Position numbers and translations under genes: made by a program. Source: Pseudomonas sp. ICMP 561 (lineage in GTDB: Bacteria; Pseudomonadota; Gammaproteobacteria; Pseudomonadales; Pseudomonadaceae). From it: a stretch of 64,000 nucleotides of DNA. The stretch covers positions 27,264-91,263 of the forward strand of contig NZ_LKBT01000017.1 in NCBI RefSeq assembly GCF_002699985.1, written 5' to 3'. The notes beneath the pieces were generated by a model, which had not been told where the DNA came from, did no database searches, and saw nothing but the letters and a program-made list of their open reading frames with translations. Positions 53,898-62,529 of this stretch are shown here, piece after piece (positions within the stretch are counted from its first letter, which is position 1; every line of letters starts with the position of its first letter).

Positions 53898-54678
53898 TTC
53901 TTCCACTGTGGCGGTGCCGCTGGCCTGGCCGCGCCGCCATATGGGCAAGCTTGCGCTGCTCGTCGCTGCAGTTGCCTGGCTGATCCTCGCTGCGCCGCAA
54001 AGCCCGGTGTTCATGGCGTTGATGCAATGGTCGCCCGCGTTGGCCAAGGGCTTTGGACAGAACATTCTGATCAGCCTTGTCGCGATTGGCCTGGGCACCG
54101 TCGCCGGGCTGTTGATCGGTGCGCTGGCCTTGTCGCCCAGCTGGATATTGCGTCTGCCCGCGCGGATCTGGGTGCAGATTTTCCGCAATGCGCCCTGGCT
54201 GGTATTGATCTATTTCACCACGTACGTATTCCCGTTCGAGATTCATATCGGCAGCTCGTACATTTCGTTTCCCGACTGGGTCAAGGTCACTATCGGCCTG
54301 GCTTTGCCTGCCAGCGCCAACGTCGCGGAAATCTTCCGCGGTGCGATTGGTTCGATCCCCAGCACCCAGTGGGAGGCCGCGCGTTCACTGGCGTTCACCC
54401 GCTGGCAGATTTTCACTTCAATCATTTTGCCGCAGTGTTTCAAGCGCATGTTGCCGCCGTGGATGAACCTCTATGCGGTCATCACTATGGGCACTGCACT
54501 GGCATCGCTGGTGGGTGTGCATGACGTAATAGATACGGCGCAGATCGCCAGTAATACCGTTAATCAGACCGGGTTCACGGTGCTGATTTACCTGAGCCTG
54601 TTGGCGTTGTTTTTCGCCTACTGCTATCCGATTTCCCGTTTGACTCAACGTCTGGAGCGCCGTTATGCCTTCTACTGA
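53887..54678 (+). CDS. Amino-acid ABC transporter permease 2
   Basis: A 263-aa permease paired with the previous one. An extra N-terminal membrane segment (about 20-40) precedes the core. The EAA loop is WEAARSLAFTRWQIFTSIIL at about 159-178. Its 3' end overlaps the ATPase gene by 14 bp. Two different permeases imply a heterodimeric membrane channel, as in His/Glu-type importers. Confidence 0.9.
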   Translation: MATDSSTVAVPLAWPRRHMGKLALLVAAVAWLILAAPQSPVFMALMQWSPALAKGFGQNILISLVAIGLGTVAGLLIGALALSPSWILRLPARIWVQIFRNAPWLVLIYFTTYVFPFEIHIGSSYISFPDWVKVTIGLALPASANVAEIFRGAIGSIPSTQWEAARSLAFTRWQIFTSIILPQCFKRMLPPWMNLYAVITMGTALASLVGVHDVIDTAQIASNTVNQTGFTVLIYLSLLALFFAYCYPISRLTQRLERRYAFY

Positions 54679-55501
54679 TACAGCGTCCAGCCCTCTGGTC
54701 AGCCTGCGCGATCTGCATTTGTCGTTCGGTACCAATCACGTGCTCAAAGGTATCGACCTGGAAGTGCAACGAGGTCAGGCAGTGTCGATCATCGGCCCTT
54801 CAGGCTCGGGCAAATCGACCATCCTGCGTTGCATTACCGGTTTGCTACAGACCCAGCGCGGCACCATCCAGGTTGGTGCGACTGAGGTCAACAAGCTGGC
54901 CACCGAGGCCGACCGCATCGAGCTGCGCAAACGGGTTGGCTTTGTGTTTCAGCAATACAACCTGTTCCCGCATTTGTCGGTACTGGAGAACCTGGTCATT
55001 GCCCCGCGCAAAGTGCTGGGTGTCAGCCGTGCCGAGGCCGAGCAACAGGCTCGCGCGCTGCTGGCCAAGGTTCGCATGGAACACAAGGCGGATGCTTATC
55101 CCGGTCAATTGTCCGGCGGTCAGCAGCAGCGTGTGGCGATTGCCCGGGCGTTGGCCATGCGGCCTGAACTGATCCTGTTTGATGAAGTGACCTCGGCCCT
55201 GGACCCGGAAACGGTCGGCGAAGTGCTGACCGTGATCCGTGAGCTGACGGAGGAGGGCATGACCTGCGTGCTGGTCACCCACGAAATGCGCTTCGCGGAA
55301 GAAATCAGCGACGTGGTGTATTTCACCGAGAACGGCCTGATCGTTGAGCACGGCAGCGCCGAGCAGATTTTCCAGCGGCCGGTGAGCGAGCGTACCCAGG
55401 AGTTTCTGCGTCATGCACTGGGTGATTCCGGTCGACGTCCGGCGGCACAGAATGACCCGTATGTGTTGAGCAATCTGAGCCGGTACAGCATTTCTGTTTG
55501 A
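54665..55501 (+). CDS. Amino-acid ABC transporter ATP-binding protein
   Basis: A 278-aa ABC ATPase. Walker A GPSGSGKST is at 44-52, the signature LSGGQQQR at about 145, Walker B LILFDEVTSALD follows, and the H-loop is VLVTHEMRFAEE. It closes the importer part of the cluster. Its C-terminal ~30 residues extend past the usual end of polar-amino-acid ATPases. REP elements separate it from the following dioxygenase gene. Confidence 0.92.
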   Translation: MPSTDTASSPLVSLRDLHLSFGTNHVLKGIDLEVQRGQAVSIIGPSGSGKSTILRCITGLLQTQRGTIQVGATEVNKLATEADRIELRKRVGFVFQQYNLFPHLSVLENLVIAPRKVLGVSRAEAEQQARALLAKVRMEHKADAYPGQLSGGQQQRVAIARALAMRPELILFDEVTSALDPETVGEVLTVIRELTEEGMTCVLVTHEMRFAEEISDVVYFTENGLIVEHGSAEQIFQRPVSERTQEFLRHALGDSGRRPAAQNDPYVLSNLSRYSISV

Positions 55502-55604
55502 GGCTGTAAGAGGAACCCCAAACTGTTTTGATTTGAAATTCTTTTCCATGTGGGAGCTGCCCCGGTGTCGCTGACACCACGCTGTCGCGCAGCAAACACG
55601 GGAC

Positions 55605-55695
55605 CTGTAGGAGTGAGCTTGCTCGCGATTCGATCTGTTGGTCGATGTATATATTGCCTGTGCTGAAGCTATCGCGAGCAAGCTCACTCCTACAG
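55605..55695. repeat. Paired REP element, GTAGGAGTGAGCTTGCTCGCGA family
   Basis: CTGTAGGAGTGAGCTTGCTC and its inverted copy. Confidence 0.92.
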
Positions 55696-55735
55696 AAAAT
55701 GCATTCCAGATCAGGTAGTTATTTCTTGTTTGATA

Positions 55736-55790
55736 GGAGCTAGGCTTGCCCGCGATACAGGCAACGCATATCGCGGGCAAGCCCAGCTCC
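55736..55790. repeat. Compact REP pair, GGCTTGCCCGCGA family
   Basis: GGAGCTAGGCTTGCCCGCGA and an inverted TCGCGGGCAAGCCCAGCTCC arm with a very short spacer, so it can form a single hairpin. Confidence 0.88.
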
Positions 55791-55834
55791 CACAGGGGAA
55801 ACATTTCAGTTCAAGAGTTAACCCAGGAGTATTT

Positions 55835-56431
55835 ATGACCATTGAAAACCGTGCCGAAGCCATCGAAACCCTTTTGCAGCAAGTGCGTGTGATCAACGAC
55901 CGCGGCGTAGACCGGGCGGCGTTGCAGGAAATCATCGCATTGCTGGAAGGCCTTGCCACTCGCCATGACCTGTTCAACTTCGACACGTTTCCCTCGCCGG
56001 TGCCTGGCGCGGGTTCGACGGCTTTTCGCTATCGCCTGAACGACGACGGCGAGACGCCAACGCTGTACATGAACTCGCTGCTGCCCGGTAAAAAAACCTT
56101 GCCTCACAACCATGAGACGTGGGCAGTGATCGTTGCTGTGCAAGGTCAGGAAATCAACTACGTCTGGGGACGCACCGACGACGGCAGCAACCCGGAATAC
56201 GCCAGACTTGAGCTGGAAAAAGAAGTCGTGGTGCAGCCAGGTACACCGATAGGTTTTCTCGGCGAAGACCTGCACGGCATTCGCGTCGACGGTGAAACGC
56301 CGACCCTGCATTTCCATTTATATGGCCGCCCGCTGGAGTCGTTGAACGGCCGGTTTGGTGTGAACGAAGAGGGCCGCGTGCTGAATTACAACGCCTCGCA
56401 GATGGAACCTTCGATCAAGGCTTACGCGTGA
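55835..56431 (+). CDS. Cysteine dioxygenase-like cupin
   Basis: A 198-aa cupin of the cysteine/thiol dioxygenase type. The iron ligands are visible: His91 and His93 in LPHNHETW and His147 in GEDLHGI; Glu94 lies beside them. Such enzymes oxidise the thiol of cysteine or a related small thiol to a sulfinate with O2. AGGAG precedes ATG 55835. It lies between the amino-acid importer and the rhodanese-lyase gene, which fits a role in oxidising the released thiol. The precise thiol is unknown. Confidence 0.85.
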   Translation: MTIENRAEAIETLLQQVRVINDRGVDRAALQEIIALLEGLATRHDLFNFDTFPSPVPGAGSTAFRYRLNDDGETPTLYMNSLLPGKKTLPHNHETWAVIVAVQGQEINYVWGRTDDGSNPEYARLELEKEVVVQPGTPIGFLGEDLHGIRVDGETPTLHFHLYGRPLESLNGRFGVNEEGRVLNYNASQMEPSIKAYA

Positions 56432-56647
56432 TTGATGTGCTCCGTCTGCGTGCCTGTGGCAGGGCTGGGTAATCGGTTAACCGGCAGTTGGTGTGTGCGA
56501 TAAATAATGGCGCGGTGTGACTTATATCCACGTCTCATGTATCGCGGGCAAGCACCGCTCCCACACAGTCTGCTCAGGTCCTCTGCTCACTCGAGAGCAG
56601 CACCGCTCCAACAGGTCCTGCATCAATACAACAATTTGTGAGATTCC

Positions 56648-59416
56648 ATGAGCCAAACCATCACACTAGCGCAACTTCAACAGTGGCTTTTCGACGGGCA
56701 GGAAATTGCCCTGTTTGATGTGCGCGAGCACGGTCAGTACGGCGAGGCGCATTTGTTCCATGGGCAGAATCTGCCCTACAGCCGTCTGGAAATCGAAGCG
56801 CCGCGTCTGGCTCCCAATCCAGCTGTGCGTCTGGTGATTTATGACCAGACCGGCAGTGACGTCGCTCCACGCGCTGCCGCTCGTCTTGCCGCGCTGGGTT
56901 ATCAGCAGGTATCTATCCTGCAAGGCGGCGCCGATGGCTGGCAGGCGGCGGGTTTGCAGCTGTTTGCCGGTGTGCACGTGCCGTCCAAGGCATTTGGCGA
57001 ACTGGTGGAAGAGGCCAGTCATACGCCGCACATAAGCGCCAACGAACTGGCCCAATGGCAGGCTCGTGGCGAGCCGTTGCTGGTGCTCGACGGTCGGCCA
57101 TTCGACGAATACCGCAAGATGACCATTCCCGGCTCCATCTGCTGCCCTAATGGCGAACTGGGCTATCGGCTGCCTGCGCTGATTAACGACGAAACCACAC
57201 CGATTGTCGTGAACTGCGCGGGTCGCACCCGTAGCATCATCGGTGCACAGACGCTGATCGATCTGGGCGTGAAAAACCCGGTCTACGCCTTGGAAAATGG
57301 CACTCAAGGCTGGTACCTCGCTGACCTGCAACTGGAACATGGCAGCGCTCGGCGGTATCCCGATCAGGTTGCGGTGGAATCCCTCGGCAAACAGCGCGAA
57401 GCCGCTCAGGCACTGGCGCAAAAAGCCGGTGTAGAAACGGTCAGCGCCGATCAGGTTGTCAGATGGGCGGAAGATCAAAGCCGCAGTCTGTTCCTGTGTG
57501 ACGTGCGCACTGCTGAAGAGTTTGCTGCGGCGACGTTGCCGGGTGCGCAACATACGCCGGGCGGTCAGTTGATTCAGTCAACTGACTTGTACATCGGCGT
57601 GCGCCATGCGCGCATCGTGCTGATCGATTCCGACGGCATCCGTGCGCCAATCGTTGCCGGCTGGCTGCGCCAGTTGGGGCATCAGGCTTATGTGCTGGCG
57701 GACGGCATCAGCAGTGGTCTGGCGTTGCCCGTCTCGCCGGGCTTGAACGCTTCGCCGTTACCGACCATCAAGGCGACGGCTGCATCCGATGCCTTGAAGG
57801 ATGACGCCATTGCCCTCGTTGATTTGCGCCCAAGCACCGGCTTCCGCAAGGCGCACGTCCAAGGCTCGCGCTGGTCGATTCGTCCGCTGCTGGCGAACGC
57901 GGTGGCTGATGAAGCGCGACCACTGGTGTTAGTGGCCGACAGCCCGGAAGTCGCACAGCTGGCTGTGCTGGAATTGCCTGAGGCGCAACGCGCAAACGTT
58001 CGGTTACTGGAGGGTGGTTTGGCGGCCTGGCAAGCAGCGGGCTTGCCGCTGGTAGAGAACGCCGCAGCGCTGGCCGACGCGCAGTGCATCGACTTCCTGT
58101 TTTTTACCCACGATCGGCACTCCGGCAACAAGGACGCCGCACGTCAGTATCTGGCCTGGGAAATCGGCTTGCTGGCGCAGATGACGGAACAGGAAATCAA
58201 CAGCCTGAAGCCTTTGCACGCAAAAAAGCCTGAGCGTCCGCTGGCTGACCCTTATGTGCGTACGCGGCTGATTCACGCCGCGCGTACTGAAAAGGGCAGC
58301 GGCGGGCGCGCCGTCAATGTTCCGGTCACACGAATGAGCACCGTGCTGTTCGACAGCCTCAGTCAGATGCGCGACATCCGTAAGCGTCGCGACACGGAGC
58401 GCGTTCTCAGCTACGGCGCGCGGGGCAACCCTACCGGTTTCGCGCTGGAAGACCTGGTCACCGAGCTGGAGGGTGGATATCGCACCAAGCTGTTCTCGAC
58501 AGGTCTGGCGGCTGCGGCGCAAACCTTTCTGGCCTATCTGCGTCCCGGCGATCATGTACTGCTCACTGACGCGGTCTATGGCCCGGTACGCAGGCTGGCC
58601 GCGGAGTTTCTCACCCCTTTCGGTATCGAGGTCGGTTACTTCCCGGCCGATGGGCGCGGGCTGGAGGGTCTGCTGCAAGCCAACACCAGAATGGTCTACG
58701 CCGAAGTGCCGGGTTCGTTGCTCTACGAACTGTGCGATCTGCCAGCCATTGCGGCGCTGTGCAAACCCCGGAGCATTCTGTTGGCGGTGGACAACACCTG
58801 GGGTTCGGGCTACCTGTATCGGCCACTGACGCTGGGTGCCGATATCTCGATCATGGCCTTGACCAAGTACATTTGTGGCCACAGCGATGTGGTGATGGGC
58901 AGCGTTTGCACGCGCAAAGAGGTGTGGCCCGCTTTGGGACGGATGAGCGAAACCTTCGGCAACACCGTCAGCCCGGACGATGCTTATCTGGTATTGCGCG
59001 GCGCCCGGACACTGGCCTCGCGGCTGGATGTGCATGAGCGTCAGGCGCTGGAAATTGCCCAGTGGCTACAGGCGCAACCTCTGGTCAAGAAGGTCTTCCA
59101 TCCGGCGCTGGTTGGGCATCCGCATCACGCGTTGTTCAAGCGCGACTTCAGTGGCAGCAATGGCTTGTTGTCGTTCGAACTGCTGAATGCCGATCCTGCT
59201 CAACTGGACCTTTTCATCGGCGCCTTGAGTCTGTTCGGACTGGGCGCCTCGTGGGGCGGTTACGAGAGCTTGATTACCGTCGCTGATCTGAGTGATCGGA
59301 AGAATCTGGCAGACAAAGCGCTGAACCCGGTGCTGCGCCTGCACATTGGTCTGGAGGATGTGGCAGCGCTGATCGAGGATCTGCAAAAGGGCTTTGTTGC
59401 TATTAGAGGGCAGTGA
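56648..59416 (+). CDS. Four-rhodanese / cystathionine beta-lyase (MetC-type) fusion protein
   Basis: A 922-aa fusion. Residues about 1-105, 125-235, 255-355 and 375-470 are rhodanese-like modules. Only the second keeps a catalytic Cys (Cys190 in VVNCAGRTRSII); the first has Asp-Gln there (YDQTGSD), and the third and fourth lack Cys. From about 535 to 922 it matches MetC: FSTGLAAAAQTFLAYLRPGD, PLP Lys740 in ALTKYICGHSDVVMGS, and ASWGGYESLI near the end. It could cleave a C-S bond and pass the sulfur to the rhodanese Cys as a persulfide. Fused rather than separate proteins is unusual. Confidence 0.88.
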   Translation: MSQTITLAQLQQWLFDGQEIALFDVREHGQYGEAHLFHGQNLPYSRLEIEAPRLAPNPAVRLVIYDQTGSDVAPRAAARLAALGYQQVSILQGGADGWQAAGLQLFAGVHVPSKAFGELVEEASHTPHISANELAQWQARGEPLLVLDGRPFDEYRKMTIPGSICCPNGELGYRLPALINDETTPIVVNCAGRTRSIIGAQTLIDLGVKNPVYALENGTQGWYLADLQLEHGSARRYPDQVAVESLGKQREAAQALAQKAGVETVSADQVVRWAEDQSRSLFLCDVRTAEEFAAATLPGAQHTPGGQLIQSTDLYIGVRHARIVLIDSDGIRAPIVAGWLRQLGHQAYVLADGISSGLALPVSPGLNASPLPTIKATAASDALKDDAIALVDLRPSTGFRKAHVQGSRWSIRPLLANAVADEARPLVLVADSPEVAQLAVLELPEAQRANVRLLEGGLAAWQAAGLPLVENAAALADAQCIDFLFFTHDRHSGNKDAARQYLAWEIGLLAQMTEQEINSLKPLHAKKPERPLADPYVRTRLIHAARTEKGSGGRAVNVPVTRMSTVLFDSLSQMRDIRKRRDTERVLSYGARGNPTGFALEDLVTELEGGYRTKLFSTGLAAAAQTFLAYLRPGDHVLLTDAVYGPVRRLAAEFLTPFGIEVGYFPADGRGLEGLLQANTRMVYAEVPGSLLYELCDLPAIAALCKPRSILLAVDNTWGSGYLYRPLTLGADISIMALTKYICGHSDVVMGSVCTRKEVWPALGRMSETFGNTVSPDDAYLVLRGARTLASRLDVHERQALEIAQWLQAQPLVKKVFHPALVGHPHHALFKRDFSGSNGLLSFELLNADPAQLDLFIGALSLFGLGASWGGYESLITVADLSDRKNLADKALNPVLRLHIGLEDVAALIEDLQKGFVAIRGQ

Positions 59417-59421
59417 ACATA

Positions 59422-59440
59422 AATGTTATTTCATAACATT
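59422..59440. promoter_or_regulatory. Putative Zur box
   Basis: AATGTTATTTCATAACATT is a palindrome with perfect eight-base arms, matching the gammaproteobacterial Zur operator core GTTAT-N3-ATAAC. It lies 52 bp before the 43-aa ORF and about 180 bp before the metal ATPase gene. Confidence 0.8.
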
Positions 59441-59491
59441 CAGATTGATCGCTATGTAATACTGTAACGAATCGTTGCAGGTTACTGATTC

Positions 59492-59623
59492 ATGAAAGCT
59501 CCACGTGTTCCGTCCATCGCCGGTTCGGTCCTCGCCCAGTCGGCATGGAAGCGAGTCGTGCTCGCCCTGAGCATGCTGATATTTCTGTGGCTAGCCATCG
59601 TCTGGGCGGTGGCCATTCCATGA
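59492..59623 (+). CDS. 43-aa single-pass membrane peptide upstream of metal ABC importer
   Basis: A small ORF between the Zur-like box and the ATPase gene. The first ~20 residues are basic and hydrophilic (MKAPRVPSIAGSVLAQSAWK), followed by a hydrophobic stretch VVLALSMLIFLWLAIVWAVA to the end. Its stop overlaps the ATPase start by four bases (ATGA), which supports translation. The weak point is the ribosome binding site: only GCAGGTTA is visible. It may help assemble or couple the importer. The function is unknown. Confidence 0.62.
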   Translation: MKAPRVPSIAGSVLAQSAWKRVVLALSMLIFLWLAIVWAVAIP

Positions 59624-60363
59624 GCGCCGCTATTTCCCTCAAAAATCTCACCGTTGCCTACGAACGGCGGGCTGCGGTGCATCACCTTAATGGGTGCTTC
59701 GAGGCCGGTAGCCTGACGGCGATTGTCGGGCCTAACGGCGCGGGCAAATCGACCTTGATCAAAGCTATCGCGGGCACCCTGAAACCGGCGGCAGGACGGG
59801 TCGACCGCGGCAATCTTGTGACCAAAACCCTCGGTTATCTGCCCCAGGCGGCAGAGATCGACCGCAGCTTTCCACTGAGCGTGGCGGACACCGTGGCCAT
59901 GGGCGCCTGGCGCAGTATCGGCGCATTCCGTGGTCTGACTCGCGACCTGGCGAAACGCACCCAGGAATCACTGCAAGCCGTCGGGCTGGAAGGTTTTGAG
60001 TCACGTAGCATTGGCTCACTGTCGTCCGGGCAGTTTCAGCGAGTGCTGTTCGCCCGGCTGTTACTGCAGGACGCTGCGGTAATTCTGCTCGACGAACCCT
60101 TCACCGCGATCGATGCACGCACCACCCGTGACCTGCTGGAGCTCGTCCGGGTCTGGCACGGGCAGGGCAGAACCGTCATCGCGGTGCTGCATGACATCGA
60201 TCAGGTCCGGCAGCACTTTCCGCAAACCCTGTTAATGGCCCGGGAAGCCATTGCCTGGGGTGCGACTGCCGACGTGCTGAACGTCGAAAACCTGCGCAAG
60301 GCGCGAAACATGGCCGAGTTCTGGAGTGCAGATGCGGAGTTGTGTGGGGAGAAGGCTCTGTGA
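59620..60363 (+). CDS. Metal (zinc-type) ABC transporter ATP-binding protein
   Basis: A 247-aa ABC ATPase of the ZnuC/MntB family. Walker A is GPNGAGKST, signature LSSGQFQR, Walker B VILLDEPFTAID, H-loop AVLHDIDQV. The start at 59620 overlaps the small membrane ORF; longer in-frame extensions are spurious. With the downstream permease and binding protein it forms a metal importer. The Zur-like operator upstream argues for zinc rather than manganese. Confidence 0.9.
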   Translation: MSAAISLKNLTVAYERRAAVHHLNGCFEAGSLTAIVGPNGAGKSTLIKAIAGTLKPAAGRVDRGNLVTKTLGYLPQAAEIDRSFPLSVADTVAMGAWRSIGAFRGLTRDLAKRTQESLQAVGLEGFESRSIGSLSSGQFQRVLFARLLLQDAAVILLDEPFTAIDARTTRDLLELVRVWHGQGRTVIAVLHDIDQVRQHFPQTLLMAREAIAWGATADVLNVENLRKARNMAEFWSADAELCGEKAL

Positions 60364-60384
60364 TTTCTCCCGGGGTGCGATGTC

Positions 60385-60474
60385 CTGTAGGAGTGAGCTT
60401 GCTCGCGATGGCGTCAGGTCAGACGATTACTTTTTTGCTGGTATACCGCATCGCGAGCAAGCTCACTCCTACAG
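60385..60474. repeat. Paired REP element, GTAGGAGTGAGCTTGCTCGCGA family
   Basis: CTGTAGGAGTGAGCTTGCTC and its inverted copy lie between the ATPase and permease genes, inside the operon. Here a REP may stabilise or attenuate the transcript. Confidence 0.92.
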
Positions 60475-60523
60475 AAAGCCGGATTCGAGTCAGGTCCCGC
60501 GTCCGGACTCTGAGGGTGCCATC

Positions 60524-61393
60524 ATGACCCTCTACACCTTATTAATCGAACCTTTCATCGAGTTCGGTTTCATGCGCCGTGCCCTGGTGGCTTGTCTGGC
60601 GCTGGGCATTGGTTCGGGACCGGTGGGCGTTTTGTTGATGCTGCGGCGCATGAGTCTGGTGGGCGATGCCATGAGTCATGCGGTGTTGCCAGGCGCCGCA
60701 CTGGGCTTTCTGTTTTTTGGTTTGTCGCTGCCTGCCATGGGCATCGGCGGCTTGATCGCAGGTCTGGCGGTCGCGCTGTTGTCGGGACTGGTCAGCCGTT
60801 TGACGACGCTGCGTGAGGACGCCAGTTTTGCCAGCTTCTACCTGACCTCTCTGGCAGCCGGGGTGATGATCGTTTCCCTGCACGGCTCCAACGTCGATCT
60901 GTTGCATGTGCTGTTCGGCACCATTCTGGCTATCGATGCCGACGCGATCTACATGGTCGGCGGCATCGCTTCGTTCACGGTGATTCTGCTCGCACTGATT
61001 TATCGGCCACTGGTTCTGGAATGTTTTGACCCCGGATTCCTGCGGGCCGTCGGCGGGCGTGGCTCCCTGTATCACGTACTTTTTCTGCTGTTAGTGGTGC
61101 TCAATCTGGTGGCGGGCTTTCAGGCGCTGGGCACCTTGATGGCGGTCGGCATGATGATGCTACCGGCTACGGCGGCGCGTTTCTGGGCCACTTCATTGAG
61201 CGCGCTGGTGGCGATCTCGACGCTGGTTGCCACCTTGTCAGGGCTGATCGGATTGATCATTTCCTACCACATGGGTGTTGCCTCAGGGCCTGCCATCGTC
61301 CTGACCGCCAGCGCTTTCTATGGCTTTTCTCTGTTGTTCGGCCGCACGGGCATCCTGCGCGGCCTGTTTCCCCAATCCCATCTGACCCACTGA
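60524..61393 (+). CDS. Metal ABC transporter permease
   Basis: A 289-aa permease of the ZnuB/MntD (ABC-3) family with about eight hydrophobic segments. MSLVGDAMSHAVLPGAALGF and ALGTLMAVGMMMLPATAARF are typical. The ATG at 60524 is chosen by family length; earlier in-frame codons run back through the REP element. It continues the importer operon. Confidence 0.9.
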   Translation: MTLYTLLIEPFIEFGFMRRALVACLALGIGSGPVGVLLMLRRMSLVGDAMSHAVLPGAALGFLFFGLSLPAMGIGGLIAGLAVALLSGLVSRLTTLREDASFASFYLTSLAAGVMIVSLHGSNVDLLHVLFGTILAIDADAIYMVGGIASFTVILLALIYRPLVLECFDPGFLRAVGGRGSLYHVLFLLLVVLNLVAGFQALGTLMAVGMMMLPATAARFWATSLSALVAISTLVATLSGLIGLIISYHMGVASGPAIVLTASAFYGFSLLFGRTGILRGLFPQSHLTH

Positions 61394-61409
61394 TTTCAAG
61401 AGGAACGTC

Positions 61410-62303
61410 ATGAAACGATCAATGCTGTTGAGTTCGATGGCAGCCCTTGTGCTGTCCGCGTTTAGCTTTCTGGCCCAGGCCAAACCGCTGGAAGCCGTCG
61501 CTTCATTCACTGTCATTGCCGACATGGTGCAGAACGTTGGCGGCGAGCGGGTACATGTCACGTCGCTGATCGGCCCCAACGGCGATCCGCATGTCTACGA
61601 GCCCAGCCCGGCTGACGCCCAAGCGTTGAAGAAGGCCGATCTGGCCTTTGTCAGCGGATTGCATCTGGAAGGCTGGATGGATCGGTTGATCAAGGCATCA
61701 GGCTACAAAGGCGAGCCTGTGGTGCTGTCCAACGGGATCAAGACCCGCAGTATGGAAGAGGACGGCGAACGCATCACCGATCCCCACGCCTGGAACAGCG
61801 CTGCCAATGCGGTGATCTACGTGCGCAATATCGTTGCCGCGCTGGAAAAAGCCGATCCGGCGGGCGCGAGTCTTTATAAGGCCAATGGCGAGCGCTACAC
61901 CCAGCAGCTTCAAGCGCTGGACAGCTATGCGAGGACACAAATCCAGTCGATCCCGGTGGCGCAACGCAAAGTGCTGACTTCCCATGATGCGTTTGGCTAC
62001 TTTGGCGATGCGTATGGTGTGACGTTCCTGTCGCCTCTGGGATTCTCGACCGAATCTGAAGCGTCGGCGGCAGATGTGGGCAAATTGATCCGGCAGATCA
62101 AGGCCGAGCACGTCAGTGCGTACTTCTTCGAGAACTCCGGTGATCCGCGCCTGGTGAAACAGATCGCCGATGCCAGCGGTGCCAAGCCCGGTGGCGAGTT
62201 ATATGTGGAAGCGCTGTCGCCAGCCAATGGGCCAGCGGCCAGCTATGTGCAGATGTTCAAGTACAACGTTGACCAGTTGGTCGCGGCGATGCGGGGTAAG
62301 TGA
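61410..62303 (+). CDS. Metal ABC transporter substrate-binding protein (ZnuA-like)
   Basis: A 297-aa periplasmic binding protein of the cluster A-I metal family. The signal peptide ends near residue 24 (LAQA-KPL). The metal-binding histidines are probably His61 (GDPHVYEP), His126 (DPHAW) and His192 (TSHDAFGYF). The long His-rich loop of E. coli ZnuA is missing. AGAGGAA precedes the start, 16 bp after the permease stop. Zinc is favoured because of the Zur-like operator; manganese cannot be excluded from the protein alone. Confidence 0.88.
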   Translation: MKRSMLLSSMAALVLSAFSFLAQAKPLEAVASFTVIADMVQNVGGERVHVTSLIGPNGDPHVYEPSPADAQALKKADLAFVSGLHLEGWMDRLIKASGYKGEPVVLSNGIKTRSMEEDGERITDPHAWNSAANAVIYVRNIVAALEKADPAGASLYKANGERYTQQLQALDSYARTQIQSIPVAQRKVLTSHDAFGYFGDAYGVTFLSPLGFSTESEASAADVGKLIRQIKAEHVSAYFFENSGDPRLVKQIADASGAKPGGELYVEALSPANGPAASYVQMFKYNVDQLVAAMRGK

Positions 62304-62357
62304 TTGTCAGGGTAATGCGAGGTTCATTTGAGAGATTCTATGGTGTCCCTTCATTCC

Positions 62358-62447
62358 GTAGGACTGGTTTTAGCCGGGAGAGCAGTATTTCCGGCGAAGA
62401 AGGTTGGGTGATTGTCCCGACGCCCTCCCGGCTAAAGCCGGTCCTAC
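62358..62447. repeat. Paired REP element, GTAGGACCGGCTTTAGCCGG family
   Basis: Left arm GTAGGACTGGTTTTAGCCGG with two substitutions, right arm the normal inverted unit. It lies between the convergent importer operon and epimerase gene. Confidence 0.9.
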
Positions 62448-62529
62448 GGAATTGCGCATAACCTGTGGGAGCTGTGCCTGGTTTGGGCTGCATTCAGAGC
62501 ACTGCTCTCACATTTTGACTTGCGTAGGC

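Larger units (their letters stand above)
55502..55834. other. Gene-free spacer with two REP pairs
   Basis: A 333-bp spacer with REP structures at 55605-55695 and 55736-55790 and no gene-like frame. It may contain a promoter for the dioxygenase gene. Confidence 0.7.

Noticed and set aside
58004..59035. 343-aa minus-strand frame inside the rhodanese-MetC gene
   Set aside because: Antisense shadow; the plus strand has clear MetC motifs throughout.
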